From Ostrinia nubilalis (taxonomy: Eukaryota; Arthropoda; Insecta; Lepidoptera; Crambidae), in NCBI RefSeq assembly GCF_963855985.1, contig NC_087104.1, forward strand, positions 682,001 to 746,000: DNA of 64,000 nucleotides, written 5' to 3'. The notes under the pieces are model-generated. The model worked only from the letters and a program-made list of their open reading frames with translations, was not told the origin of the DNA and did not search any database. The translations under genes were made by a program, and so were the position numbers. Of the stretch, positions 44,024 through 56,216 are shown one piece after another; position 1 is the stretch's first letter; each line of letters opens with the position of its first letter.

Positions 44024-44751
44024 GGGTCTAGTCAAAACGCACTTTAAAATCGCAAACCCATCGCAAACCAGTCGCAAACAAATAAACAAATCGCAAAAGA
44101 GGTCGATGACAAAAAAGGCTTAGTCAAACGGCAAAAAATCGAATCGCAAAGCCCTACCTATCGATAATCGAAAGACTGGATTGAAATTTCCCATACAAAG
44201 GCTTAGCCAACATGCATTTAAGACTCAATCAAAATCGAATCGAATCGCAACACCCGCCATTTTCATTGCGATTACTAAAACCCCGGTGATAAGCTTCGAT
44301 TCGTCGAAAACCAATAGGGTGAGTTGCACCACCTAACTTTGACCGTAACTATGACGTTAACCGGTGTTTTTTGCATGGAGTTTGACAGCTTTTAGACGTT
44401 TGTCAAAGTTAAACTAAGATGGTGCAACCCACCCTAAGGCTGTTTTGACAAATCCGTATCGCGATGTCGTTTTGACAGTTAGTTTGACGGGGAAGCATAG
44501 ACGTAAACAGAGAGCAGAAAGAAGGAAGAAACAAATTAAAAAAAAAAAGCTAAAAAAAGTAAAAACAATCGCAGTCATAGACATTTTTTAACTTTTATTC
44601 GATTTTGAATGAACTTTTATATCGCCGCGTCGTTGGTGGTTCAATGTGCATTTTGGCTGCCATTTTCCGATCGAATCGAATTACTGGTGACGCGGCGACT
44701 GACATTAGTGAAAATTTCATATTGGTTTGCGATGGCATTTTGACTAGACCC
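44024..44751. mobile_element. Inverted-repeat DNA element, copy 2, 728 bp
   Basis: Uninterrupted partner of the copy at 37518-43969, same orientation, ends GGGTCTAGTCAAAA and complement. It lies just upstream of the DNAJC2 gene and contains the nested MITE at 44317-44434. Confidence 0.8.
44317..44434. mobile_element. Small MITE nested in the DNA element, TA target
   Basis: Ends GGGTGAGTTGCACCA and TGGTGCAACCCACCC, flanked by TA on each side. The same MITE in copy 1 is the place where the I-type LINE inserted. Confidence 0.75.
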
Positions 44752-45090
44752 ACTGTGCCCACTCGTATCGCATTCGCATTCGATTCACAGTTCATTGGAG
44801 TTCATTCATACATAGTTCATTCATCGATGACAGCTGTCTGTCAAATTGTCAACCATCGTTCATTCTGTCTTGTCTTTTCTTCCGATTTCTTCATGGCGCG
44901 TTTTAGCAATAAAAGCATGGCATTTTTGTTATAACAGTGAATTAAGCATATTTAATAAAGTAATTACAGTTTTTATATAGTGCAAAAGTAAATATAGTTG
45001 GCTGGTGCTGGAAACATTAGCAAACTGTTTACCTCACTTTTAGGTTATGTTAGAACCGTGTCCATATTTTGTAATTAAAGATAATTCGAA
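44752..45090 (+). promoter_or_regulatory. Upstream region and 5' UTR of DNAJC2
   Basis: The 340 bases between the DNA element and the ATG. Short direct repeats of 'gttcattca' occur at 44790-44825. No TATA box, as is common for housekeeping genes. The start of transcription cannot be placed. Confidence 0.4.
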
Positions 45091-47482
45091 ATGACTGAGG
45101 GAGATTCTAATACCAACTGTCGGGTGGTGGCGATACCACACCCGTTTGTGAAGAGGAAAATAGAATGCGCTGGTTCAGCATTCTTGAGATATTTCAACAT
45201 AAAATGCCACGGTGAGGATGCCTCGTTCCAGACGTCGGATTTGAAGGAGAAGGCAGAAGAGGTGACTTTTGAGGATGACGTCGAGTACTTAAGGAGCTTA
45301 GACCCGAAGGACTGGAAACAACAAGACCACTATGCAGTGCTAGGTATGAAGAATCTCCGTTACAAGGCCACAGACGACGATATCAAACGAGCTTACCGCC
45401 AGAAGGTGTTGAGACATCACCCGGACAAGCGCAAAGCGCAGGGTGAAGAGATTCGTAGTGACGACGACTATTTTACTTGTATAACAAAGGCTTACGAGAC
45501 ACTTGGCACTCCTATCAAAAGAAGATCGTATGACTCGGTGGACCCTCAAGTAGATGACTCTCTGCCATCTAGCAGTGAGATTAAAAAGGATGGTTTCTAT
45601 AAAGCGTTTGCAAAGTACTTTGAAGGGAATGCTCGCTGGTCCGAGAAGAGAAATGTGCCTTTGTTAGGTGATGAAAACAGTCCTAGAGAACAAGTGGAGA
45701 GGTTTTATGCGTTCTGGTATGAGTTTGATTCTTGGCGTGAGTTCTCGTACATGGACGAGGAGGAGAAAGAGAGGGGGGCTGACCGCGAGGAGAGGAGATG
45801 GATAGAGAAACAGAACAAAGCGGCTCGGGCCAAACTAAAAAAGGAAGAAATGGCCAGGATACGCAGCTTGGTTGACTTAGCTTATGCAAATGATCCGCGA
45901 ATCCAGCGTTTCAAACAAGAGGATAAGGACAAGAAATTAGCAGCCAAAAGAGCTAGACAGGTACGTACTTTTAATGCAATTTATTGTTATTCACACTGAT
46001 TATTATTGATGAAACTGGTGTGGTTATCTGACTAGTAAAGCCTTCATATAATCTGTGATAAGTGAAAAGTTTATCATAAATCTAGTGATGATAATTTTAT
46101 GAATCAATTAAAAATGTGACTTTCAGTGTTAATAAATTTATTTGCGTCAGATAAAGCCATTTTTACCCTTCTCTATGACAGATATTTTTATGCTAAAACT
46201 ACTAATCAATACCAAACCTTTGAGTACCTGATTTTACTTAATATTCACTTAATTTATTTAGTAATTTTATAAAAGTAGAAAAAGGCAGTCTATGTAAGGC
46301 CTTAAACATTTTATATGGAATTAAATTAATACATTTCCCACCTCTCAACTTACCTGAGTGATTTACAATGTAACACTTGAATGTAATATTTAAAATGTGG
46401 TGTTACCTACAAGAATAAATACATAATACTTGTTGGCCTACAGTCACTATTAATTACTACAAAATATCGCACTCGTATTTCAGGACGCCGTGCAAGCGAA
46501 GAAAGCGGAAGAAGAGCGTCTCATCAAGGAGGCGCTGGCGGCCAAGCAGAAGGCCGAGGAGGCAGAGCGCGCGCGAATCGAGGCCGCGCGCGCCGAGCGC
46601 GAGCAGCAGAAGAAAACCCTGCGCAAGGAGCGCAAGGCCCTTCGCGACCTCTGCAAGGCCAACAGCTACTACGCCAGCAACGACGACGAAACCGTCGCAC
46701 ACATGGCAGCCGTCGAAAAGATCTGCGAAATGATGAAAGTCGTCGAACTACAAGATCTAATGAAAGACCTCGAATCTAAAGGCAGGGACGCCTTCTTAAA
46801 CACGATCAGGGAAACCGACGAGAAACTCGAAGCCGAGAGGAAAGCCCTGTTCGATACTAAACAAGTCGAGGAGCAGAAAACTAAAAAGGAATCTGCGGTC
46901 CGAACACCCATTGAATGGACTCCGGAAATGACGCAGCTCCTGATCAAAGCTGTAAACTTGTTCCCGGCCGGTACGAACCAGAGATGGGAGGTGGTCGCTA
47001 ACTTCTTAAATCAACACAGCACTTTCACTGATGACAAACGGTTCGCCGCTAAAGAGGTCCTGAACAAAGCTAAGGATCTGCAGAGTTCAGACTTCTCTAA
47101 AAGCAGCCTCAAAAAGGCTGCCAATGAGGAAGCCTATGATCAATTTGAGAAGGAGAGGAAGAAAGTTATTAATATTGTAGATGACAGTGGCATATCCAAG
47201 AGTGACAGTGGCACCAAGATGGTTAATGGGACATCCAAGCCCAAACTTGAGGAGCAACCGAAACCTGAGAAAGAAGCCGCTAAAGAAGACAGAGCCTGGA
47301 CCAAGACCGAACAAGAATTATTGGAGCAAGCCATTAAAACGTTCCCTGTCAGCACACCTGAAAGGTGGGAGAAGATAGCCGATTGCATCCCTAACCGTAC
47401 CAAAAAAGACTGCATGAAGAGATACAAGGAACTAGTAGAATTAGTTAAAGCAAAAAAACAAGCCGCTAATTTAGCTAAATAA
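45091..47482 (+). CDS. DNAJC2: DnaJ homologue subfamily C member 2 (zuotin/MPP11), 2 exons
   Basis: Exons 45091-45960 and 46484-47482 with a 523-bp GT-AG intron (gtacgt...tttcag) join in phase 0 to 622 residues, the expected family length. DNAJC2 is the J-protein of the ribosome-associated complex: it stimulates Hsp70 at the ribosomal exit site and in animals also acts on chromatin. The sequence shows the family N-terminus ([16 protein letters not shown]), a J domain (about 79-155) with the essential HPD at 110-112 in HHPDKRK, and a charged zuotin-homology region. A long Ala/Glu/Lys/Arg-rich helix (about 290-345) follows, then two SANT/Myb repeats at the C-terminus (about 433-485 with [11 protein letters not shown], and about 558-612 with [14 protein letters not shown]). 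Exon 2 is markedly GC-richer at its 5' end. Confidence 0.96.
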
Positions 47483-48791
47483 CGTTTACAGCTCATTAGC
47501 TCTGTATCAAATTATAAACATATTTTGGTGGTGGATCATCAACAGTATTGCTACTATAATGTAACATTTGAGAATATAAAAAATCCCATTAGTTTATGCC
47601 CAGTCATGTATTGATTTCTCTCTTTTTGTCATTGATAGATAATTTATTAGCAAGTCCATTCACAGTGCCTAGAATTGTTATATTGTATTAGTAAATTGTT
47701 GCTCACACATCAATACTGCTGGTATTGTGTGTGCTCGACTGATGATCCTACCACTCAGACTCACACATCGCCTTACTTACAAATTCTTCAATGAAGAGTT
47801 AAAATTATATTAAAGACAGCACTGGAATTCCTTATTGTATAGTGAAGCTTGCATGTATTTTGCAGTCGAGATATTTTATAACGATAGGTGATGTCACCTA
47901 TTTCACAAAATTCATCCAAATCCAACAATGTGACCATCACGTGCAGTAATTAGATCCTCTTGTGACATATTTTTGTATTTATTTTTGTTTAAAGTGATGA
48001 ACATAGTCAATTTGAAATTTTATTTGCCTTTTATTTATCTATCCCATTAATTAATTAAGTACTGAGAACAATAGATAGAAACCAGGGATGGGAAAATCTT
48101 TTTAATTGGTATCTTTTGCTTTTGTAAGAAGAAGAAATTAGGTAGATATCCAATTAATTCTTATGTGTCGATTGTTTGGTGATTTTAAATTATATTTCAT
48201 TATTGAAGAAATAAGTGCGTAGTTGTTGATCATAATTATTTTGATTCTCTTTAGTAACTTAGGTACAGACTAGACTGACGAAAACGACGTAGTTTTGTCT
48301 GGGACTGGTATCTGATAGGTACTTATGTACAGTTGTATACCAACAATTATTCATCCATCAATATACGACCTTGATTATTTAATGTACCTATGCTGGCGAG
48401 TCGCAATACAATGATACACACGAGTTTATCTCTTATAGCATTATACCGGAAACATCGAAACCATTTACCAAATAGGTAGGTAGGCTTACTGGTAATGGCC
48501 ACAACCACACAAATGACCTTATTTTTTGCTATAATAACTTTACGTCTTCGGTCCTACTTTATTGTAAGTTAATATAGTAATAATCTGCATTTCTGTTTAC
48601 CAACACCTTTCACCTATAAGTAAGTACATATTCTATTGAGTCTTCCCCAGAATTTCCCAGTAGGAGTTGTAAAACCAGTAGGATAGGTTTCGAATCCTGC
48701 GCTATACAGGTACTACTATTATTTATTCTGTGGCTATACCACGCTGTACTTTTGACCAACGATTTTTATTTAAGTAAGCATTTATTTTAAA
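47483..48791. other. 3' UTR of DNAJC2 and intergenic DNA
   Basis: Non-coding, AT-rich. The 3' UTR probably ends within the first 500-600 bases. No other gene or repeat end recognised until the Helitron at 48792. Confidence 0.4.
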
Positions 48792-49010
48792 CTAGCTTTC
48801 CGTCCGTATCTGCCTTCGCCCGCGTGGAATTTTGCCTGTCTGAAAAACCTTATTGCGTGCGTCCCTGTTTCAAAAACCAGGATAAAACTATCCTGTGTCC
48901 TTTCCCGGAACTCAAACTCTGCCAAATTTCATCAATATCGGTTCAGTGGTTTAGACGTAAAAGCGAAACAGACAGACAATCTTACATTCGCATTTATATT
49001 TTCCATTGTA
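48792..49010 (-). mobile_element. Helitron, minus strand
   Basis: On the minus strand it ends CTAG (48795-48792) after ...cgggcgaaggcagatacgg. It shares the block 'ccctgtttcaaaaaccaggataaaactatcctgtg' with the copy at 63606-63838. The 5' end is degraded. Confidence 0.75.
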
Positions 49011-49855
49011 TGACATTAATATTGTTCGTACCTACTTACTTGGATAAGAATAAATTACTAGCACGTGCAGCGGCCTTGCATTATTAACTTTGCTGTAATA
49101 GCGACTTACATTGTTCCGCACTAAATATTTGCCTAATTAATAGGTCAATCGCCAAGACCACAGAGCACCCAAGACTAGAAGGATTTACTTAGCGGTAGGT
49201 ATGAGAAAGAAAGGCAAAAAAATCATCCAGTCGCAATGAAACGCCCTTTACTTAATTGATCATGCTGCCTAGAGGAGATAAGTAGTGAAGTTAGAGAAAG
49301 ATTATAATTTTTATTTATTTTAGTTAAAGTTGCAGTCATTAAGTATTTTGCGTAAGTTTTCCTTGGGCTTCCTTGCCTATTTCGTTTGTCACACTGCTAG
49401 AGATAGACCTTCCTTATTACTACTTAAAATGCAAGTGCTTTGTATGCAACGTGAGCTTCCAAAGCTTGTGAAAGTCAATTACGTACCTAGTTAGCCATTT
49501 TTATATGTATACCTACCTATGATATGACCACCGATCGTTTGGTTTATTACTTACTTACTTACCTACCCTACATAACATTTGAATAATGAACTGACAGGGT
49601 TCATGTCGTTAAATTGATCAGTCTTGACCATAGTCTTGTTGAAGAATAATTTATTAGAAAGGAAACTTTCTTTATTCAAATTTTCTATCAGTGGCAGGGC
49701 TCGATTAAAGGATAGGTAAATGGCTAGTAGGTATACATATTTATAAAACTACAAGGCGTCCGCAGGCAGCACGGCATTAGCAACAGTTATTAGTATTCAG
49801 TACTCATAGTGCATGAAGAAATAAATGTGTATACCTGCACATCCTAGTCCCTAAG
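49011..49855. other. Intergenic, no feature seen
   Basis: About 850 bases with no exon or recognisable repeat end; 'acttacttacttacctaccta' style simple repeats near 49550. Confidence 0.35.
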
Positions 49856-52800
49856 TAATAATAAAAATAATAATAAAATCTTTATTGGCAACAAAAACAC
49901 TTACATGCACAAACATTGTTGCGTTAGCAACTGCATTAGTCAAGGACTGTGTCGCAGTTGCTAGCTCCCACCTCATACAGGCTGACATTGCAGACTTAAA
50001 AGTATTTTTGTTTTAATTTTAGGCTTAATTTTAACTTCTATTATATAAATTAAATAGTTAAGTTTACACATTATTTAGAAGTAGGTACCTAACTGTGAGT
50101 GTGTGTGTATAAATTCGTGCTGAGAGTGCAAGTTTCATTATGATTAGATTTATTTCTATTTTGATACCAATTTTATCCAAATTATACATTTACCATTACC
50201 ACTACTTTATCAAAGTTTCTACTGCGTCATAATCAAGACCAAGAAGCCATTCACTTAAAAGGATTTTGCATTTAAAAGTGGGAAGGGAGTAGATGTGAAG
50301 TGCTGCGTTTACTTTGTTGTATAAAGAAGATGAAATGCAGTCGAAATGGTGATTAGCTAATACAATTCTACTTATGACAGTGTCACAAATTCTATCCTTT
50401 CTTCTTTTGCCTTCCAGTAAAGCGGGACTATAAATAAGAAGCTTGTGCTTACGGAGTACAACGTTTAAAACAAATAATTTGCGTACTGAAAGAATTTCCC
50501 AGAAATCATGTATCGTCCCGGTGGGATATCTGATAGGCTTGTAGGCCATCACCTTCAAGACAGCCCTTTGGGCTCTCTCAAGCGGAAGAATTTTTGTCTT
50601 GCCAGAACCACCCCAAACTGTGATGCAGTATGATATGATTGACTGGGCAAGAGCAAAGTAGGCAATCCTGAGCGTACCAAGATCCGCACCAACCCTTAGC
50701 TTACTAAAAACAAAGATAAGTTTTCTAACTCTTCCCGTAACAGATCCAATGTGTTCGGTCCAAGACATAGTGCTGTCTACTATAACACCCAGGTACTTGA
50801 TGTTTTGAGTACGAGAGATTGAGACACAAGCACATGAATTATTTGGGATCATATTACAAGTATGAGCAATAAGGTTAAATGAAGAGTCCGGTTGAGACGA
50901 AAGCCTAGGAGAAAAAGTGATAAATTTAGTTTTTCCTAAGTTCAATGTTAGCAAGTTACGAGACAGCCAAGACATTACACTATTTAGAGCGGATTCTGCA
51001 AAAAAGCGAGTTTCCTGCCAACTTCTTCCATGTGTAACAATCGCGGTGTCGTCGGCATAAGTTATAATCTTGCAGTTTGGCAGGCTTAGTTGGCAAAGAT
51101 CATTGATATAAATAAGAAACAAGGTTGGCCCCAAGACGCTGCCCTGGGGTACACCGTAGGTGATTGATTGACTATCACTTTGAAATTCGCCAACCGCGAC
51201 GCACTGCGACCGATCACTAAGGTAGCTCCTAAAGATATCGAGCACCACACCACGAATGCCAATCCGATGAAGCTTAGACAGAAGCAGGGGGACAGACACA
51301 GTGTCAAAAGCCTTTGTAAGATCGAGAAAAATACATAGTGTAGTCGACTTTTGATTTAAATTATTAACAATTGTACTAGTTAAATTTAGAACGGCGTCCT
51401 CTGTTGATTTACCTGATCTAAAGCCGAATTGATTAGAGGATAGAATATTTTTATGATTTAGGTACTGTATTAGTTTTCTGTTCAATATTTTTTCCAAAAT
51501 TTTTGAAAGGACAGGTAAAACTGATATGGGCCTATAATTATTGACACTACATCTGTCCCCAGCCTTGTATATAGGATGAACTAGTGCCTTCTTAAAAGCA
51601 GTCGGAAAAGTACCGGAAGAGAGACAAAGGTTAAACACGTGTTTCAAGACCGGGATAAGGATATGTCTCGCCTCCTTAATCAAGGAGGTCGGAATACCAT
51701 CCCATCCCTTTGCGCAGTTTAGTTTTAGCCCCAAAATAATATCCTCAATTTCCGCATTGTCAGTATAGTAAAACCATAGAGTCCGGCATAGGATTATCGG
51801 GTTCGATGGAACTGTGAAGAGATGCATTAGGAAAACTGGATAATAAATTATGTGCCAAATCTTTACCCACGCTTGCAAAGAAACAATTAATCGAGTCAAC
51901 AGCTGTCTGCGGACTATCATAACTGGATATGAGTTCGTCTGAATGTGAAGTTCTCTGCTGTAAATTTGAGATGTTTTTAATAAGATTCCACAGCTGCTTT
52001 GGATTTTTCTTGTGTTTTTCGAATTGTGAACGTTCATATTCCCTTTTAATTTTTTTGAGCAAATTATTACAAAAGTTTTTGTAGCGTTTATAAATAACAT
52101 TTAAGATCTCATTATTTGGTTGTTTTTTGGTGTTACGATAAAGTTTGTCCCTGTGACGAATACATCGAAGTAAGCCCGGCGTGATCCAGGGTTTATTAAT
52201 ACGTTTTCTGCTCGGTAGAATAGCGGTTTTAGTATTGGCTACTATTATACTTGATAATTGTTGAACAAGAGTATTAGAAGCATTTTCGGCGTCGTAACAT
52301 TTTAGAACAACAGAGAAATCTTGGTTTTCAATCTCTTTCACACAAGCTGGTATATCAATACGTTTGGAAGTGATTTTTGTAGTTTGTCCAACTTTGCAAT
52401 CCAACTGACATGAGAATACAAGAGGAGAGTGATCCGTAAATGTTGAGTCTAATACTAGCGTAACAGCCGGTTTGTCGCTTTTGAGGATTAGATGATCAAG
52501 GCAGTTATTATTACGGGTGGGGAAGAGGTGAGCTGGTAACATAGAATGAGATGCCATTAGGTTCAAGTACAAGTTGGTGTTTGGATCTGGACTATCTGAA
52601 GAGATATTTATATTGAGGTCCCCAACTAAAGCTATATTTTTGAAGTGACGTAGTGAAAGCAGTAAGGTATCCATTGAATTAATAAAGTTATCAATATTTC
52701 TGAAAGACGGCGAGCGATACACAGCAAGGATCGCTATACCCGAAGATAACTCCAATTTTAAGCAATTAGCATCAACCACAATTGGTTCACTCACTTTGGC

Positions 52801-53030
52801 ATTGATATTGTCCCTTATGTACACCACTATACCGTCATTCTGATTTAAATGGCTGGTTTTATAGGTCTGATAATCTGGAAGCGTTGGGAGATGGGGACAC
52901 TTACTCAGCCAGCATTCAGATAATATTATTATATCTAGGTCTAGTTTAGTACGATCTATTAAAAGCAAAAGATTTTCAAAATTAACGGAATTACCGATGC
53001 TTCTTATGTTTATATGAAATATCTTCAAGT
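49856..53030 (-). mobile_element. CR1/Jockey-type LINE lacking ORF1
   Basis: Minus-strand element whose polyprotein frame spans 53028-50202. It is followed by about 340 bases of 3' UTR, an AATAAA (near 49885) and a (TAATAA)n tail (about 49856-49880). No ORF1 or zinc-knuckle protein is found upstream, so the copy is 5'-truncated near the start of ORF2 or the element lacks ORF1. Confidence 0.85.
50202..53028 (-). pseudogene. LINE ORF2: endonuclease and reverse transcriptase, single frameshift
   Basis: Two minus-strand frames overlap: 53028-51760 (422 residues) and the frame ending at 50202 (open from 52100). They join through a one-base shift at about 51770, inside a GTTTTAC run, giving about 940 residues in all. 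The first part is an APE-type endonuclease (FHINIRSIGNS, SECWLS, VGDLNINIS, TDHSPLVFS). The second is a reverse transcriptase with [47 protein letters not shown] and the catalytic box ITYADDTAIV. There is no RNase H domain. With only one indel, the copy is either very young or carries an assembly error. Confidence 0.88.
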
Positions 53031-54130
53031 TTAGCTCCGTGTTTGCTATGTATGCTGTAGAATTTTAAGTATGTTCACTGAGGTTGTTGGACTACCTATA
53101 AGGTTAACTACTAAGCTACTGATGAACTATGTTTACAATAGGCAAGTAAGTAAGTACACTACCATATTCGTTGATTAGATATGTGTAAATTTTTGGATAA
53201 ATGTCTTGGTACCTACTAAGTAGATTAGAATTTATATTTTGCGTATTGCGTGCTTGATGGAATCGAACCCGCAATACCCGAATTTTCAATCACTGCGTTT
53301 AATCGATTTCTAATTCCCTCTCGCTGGGTTGTCTCGAAGACATCGCTTTCTAGCGATAAGACCGCCCAAATTGTGCTGTTTAGATCTTGAATTCCTTTGA
53401 GATGTGTGTTTTGTGGTTGTTGTAAGAAAAAAACTCAAGAATTTATTCAAGAATCATCTTTAATAAAAAAATAATCATAAATATTAAACGAAAGTAATTA
53501 AACACAAGATTCAAAAAATGTTTGAAACAAATATTAGAAGTTTAATAACTTTTATGAGTATGAAATTAAATATGAATATACTTTTTACGTATTTTTTTAA
53601 CAAGATTACCATTTAAAACTTGTAGGTATGGACTACAAACAGTGTAAAACTTTAATAATATGAAGTTTACGAAAAATTTTTCGTATAGTAATTCGTATAA
53701 AATGCGTAGGTAATGGAATCCAACTGGAGGAATTTATTTATTGGCTATGTGTAAATACATTCATGTACTTTTACTGAGGTGCACTTAACACAAGTATTAT
53801 TTATATTAACGTTAATTTTAAAGTAATAAATTATTCGAGTTTGGTTCGGTTCCATTAAGGCACGTTAAAGGCCGTAAATTGCGATTAAAGCTTAATTATT
53901 ACTTAATTTAAGTTGTAAATGGACTATTTATATTCATTCAACATACAAATAGCTCAGATGGCTATTCTAACATTGTAATGGCTATTATAGATAACAAAAT
54001 AAATAAGTCCATTTAGAACATGTCTTAAATAATGACCCTATTTGCATTAGGTATACAATATCCTAATAATAAATCAATTCAATATAGATTATTTTTAAAG
54101 TAACAAACTGTTTTTCTTTTGATAACATAA
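53031..54130. other. Intergenic with a tRNA-like repeat
   Basis: At about 53250-53275 the minus strand reads GCGGGTTCGATTCCATC, a box-B-like sequence. It lies next to 'gaagacatcgctttctagcgataagaccgcc' (53337-53368), a phrase I associate with dispersed repeats of moths. No intact tRNA. The rest is AT-rich without features. Confidence 0.4.
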
Positions 54131-54764
54131 TCTATACTTATAATAAATCTGTAGAGAGGTCAATTCTGTACATGAAATATATTTTCAAAATAACTATCAG
54201 GGGGTGATTAGTGATCGATACAGATGCCAAAAATGCAATCAGTAAAATTTTTGTCTGTCTGTCTGTCTGTCTGTCTGTATGTTCCTTATAGAAACAAAAA
54301 CTACTGGACGGATTTTGACGAAACTTGGTACAATTATTTTTCATACTCCTGGGCAGGTTATAGGCTACTTACGAATTCCCACGGGAATGGGAATTGGCGG
54401 GAAAATCCTTTTGTATGAAAAATCTAAACCGCTTAAGTTAGACGCTTGAAATTTGGCATGCAGGTACCTTAGTAAACTTAAAGCTTAGTTACAACAGGAT
54501 ATTGAAAATTCCCACGGGAACGGGAGTTAGTGGGAAAAAACATTTGTATGAAAAAATCTAAACCGCTTAAGTTAGACGCTTGAAATTTGGCATGCAGGTA
54601 CCTTAGTAAACTTGAAGCTTAGTTACAACAGGTTATTGCAAAATTCCCACGGGAACGGGAGTTAGCGGGAAAAAACATTTGTATGAAAAAATCTGAACCG
54701 CGTAAGATAGATGAATGGGGGGTAAAACGAGATCCACGCGTACGAAGTCGCGGGCGGCCGCTAG
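54131..54764 (+). mobile_element. Helitron with internal tandem duplication, 634 bp
   Basis: Same ends as 8188-8682 (TCTATACTTATAATA...GGGCGGCCGCTAG, A/T target). It is longer because a unit of about 130 bases (gcttaagttagacgcttgaaatttggcatgc...) is present twice in tandem. A (gtct)6 microsatellite lies near 54255. Confidence 0.85.
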
Positions 54765-55350
54765 TGTAAATTAAAGTAATTAGATTGCTTTGCTTTGCTT
54801 TCTATCTTTAAATACCAATAAGAAAAAATAACAAACCAATGCTTATATTAATTGATACATTATAAAAATGAAACTGTAATTAGTAAATTATGACTCTGCC
54901 TTTCCAGTAGAAAGTGAAACTACTCAATGTAGTTTATGTTAAAGAGTATTTAGTAATGAGAATGAGATAAAAACTAAGATAATCAAAATTAGGTAATCAA
55001 TGACAATATCTGATACTCATGATGCAATTTTATCTTTATCAGTCTTACAGATTTTAAGTACAAAAATTATATTTTAGTAATTCCACCACCACAAAGGGTA
55101 AGCTACTGGTTACAATTTTCAATTTGAGCAAGTTTTCTTACAAAATAGTACCTAAAAATAATAGAGATTCAGTATAAATTAGAGTCCTACATTTTTCATC
55201 AGGTTTCAATCAAAGAGAAAGATAATCAAATCAATCACATAACTGGAATGTAATAAAGTTATTATATAATCTTATTACTAAAATAAGGCACAGTAAGGTC
55301 CTTAGGGTTATAAAATGGCTCATTGGTTACTGCAGGTACTCTGTAAACAC
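54765..55350. other. Intergenic, no feature seen
   Basis: AT-rich, no exon or repeat end recognised. Confidence 0.35.
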
Positions 55351-55358
55351 CTGTCTAC

Positions 55359-55755
55359 CAGCGTTGCCAGACGTCCCGATTTTGGCGGGACATCCCGATT
55401 TTTAAATCAAATTTAAATGTCCCGCGCGGGACAGGCTCTGTCCCGCTTTTCGGAGAGAGACACTCACTTCACCAGACTACTGTTTGAAACGCCATATTAT
55501 TCTAAAGACGAATTTAACGATAGAGTAAATCTGATTTAAATATTATTTTTTTGTTAAAATACATTTTCTATGGCTAGTTTTGCTATCTATTGTCACGTTA
55601 ACGTAATTTTAAGTCAAATAAAAAGATAAATATTTGAAAAATCTTTGATTATATACCTTTTTTACTATGTCCCGCTTCTGACGGAAGAATCCCGCTATTT
55701 TCACTCAAAAAGTACTAAAGTCCCGACTTGGCGAAAAAAAAAACTGGCAACGCTG
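55359..55755. mobile_element. hAT-type MITE, 397 bp, 8-bp target duplication
   Basis: Begins CAGCGTTGCCAG and ends CTGGCAACGCTG, with gtcccg/cgggac subrepeats. CTGTCTAC occurs on both flanks (55351-55358 and 55756-55763), an exact 8-bp duplication. Confidence 0.88.
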
Positions 55756-55763
55756 CTGTCTAC

Positions 55764-56216
55764 CCACTGGCTCCGCAAGGGACAGATTCCAGAGTTATTC
55801 ATTCTATAAAGCTAGTCATCTCAATATCCTCATTAACTTACAGTTATACTGTCGGAAAAAATAGCTTTAAACTATCTTAAAATATGGCATATCAATCAAT
55901 TCACAATCCAGTACCATTCAATAGAATTATTACTTTCAGCTGGGTAGGAGATGACTAAAATAAAAGTATATTGCATGGAATCTGGCCCAGTACAAAAATA
56001 AATAGCTGCTAGCAATAACTAGACTGCGAAAATTAAGATGCATACTGACTAAGTAACTGGGGGTATTAAAAAAAACTAAAACACTTGTAAAAAATGAATC
56101 AAAAGTCAGATCACAAATCACTTAACATGTGCTGTTCTTAGTCTGTATGAACCTTTAAAAAACCATAAAAGATTCACAAATTAATCAGATAGTATCAAAA
56201 ATGAGATTCAAAGTAT
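55764..56216 (-). other. Presumed 3' UTR of the CCDC50 gene
   Basis: Non-coding, downstream of the minus-strand stop codon. A clear polyadenylation signal was not assigned; no repeats seen. Confidence 0.4.

Noticed and set aside
46457..46947. Antisense open frames over DNAJC2 exon 2
   Set aside because: Low-complexity mirror of the Ala/Glu/Lys-rich helix; no independent evidence.
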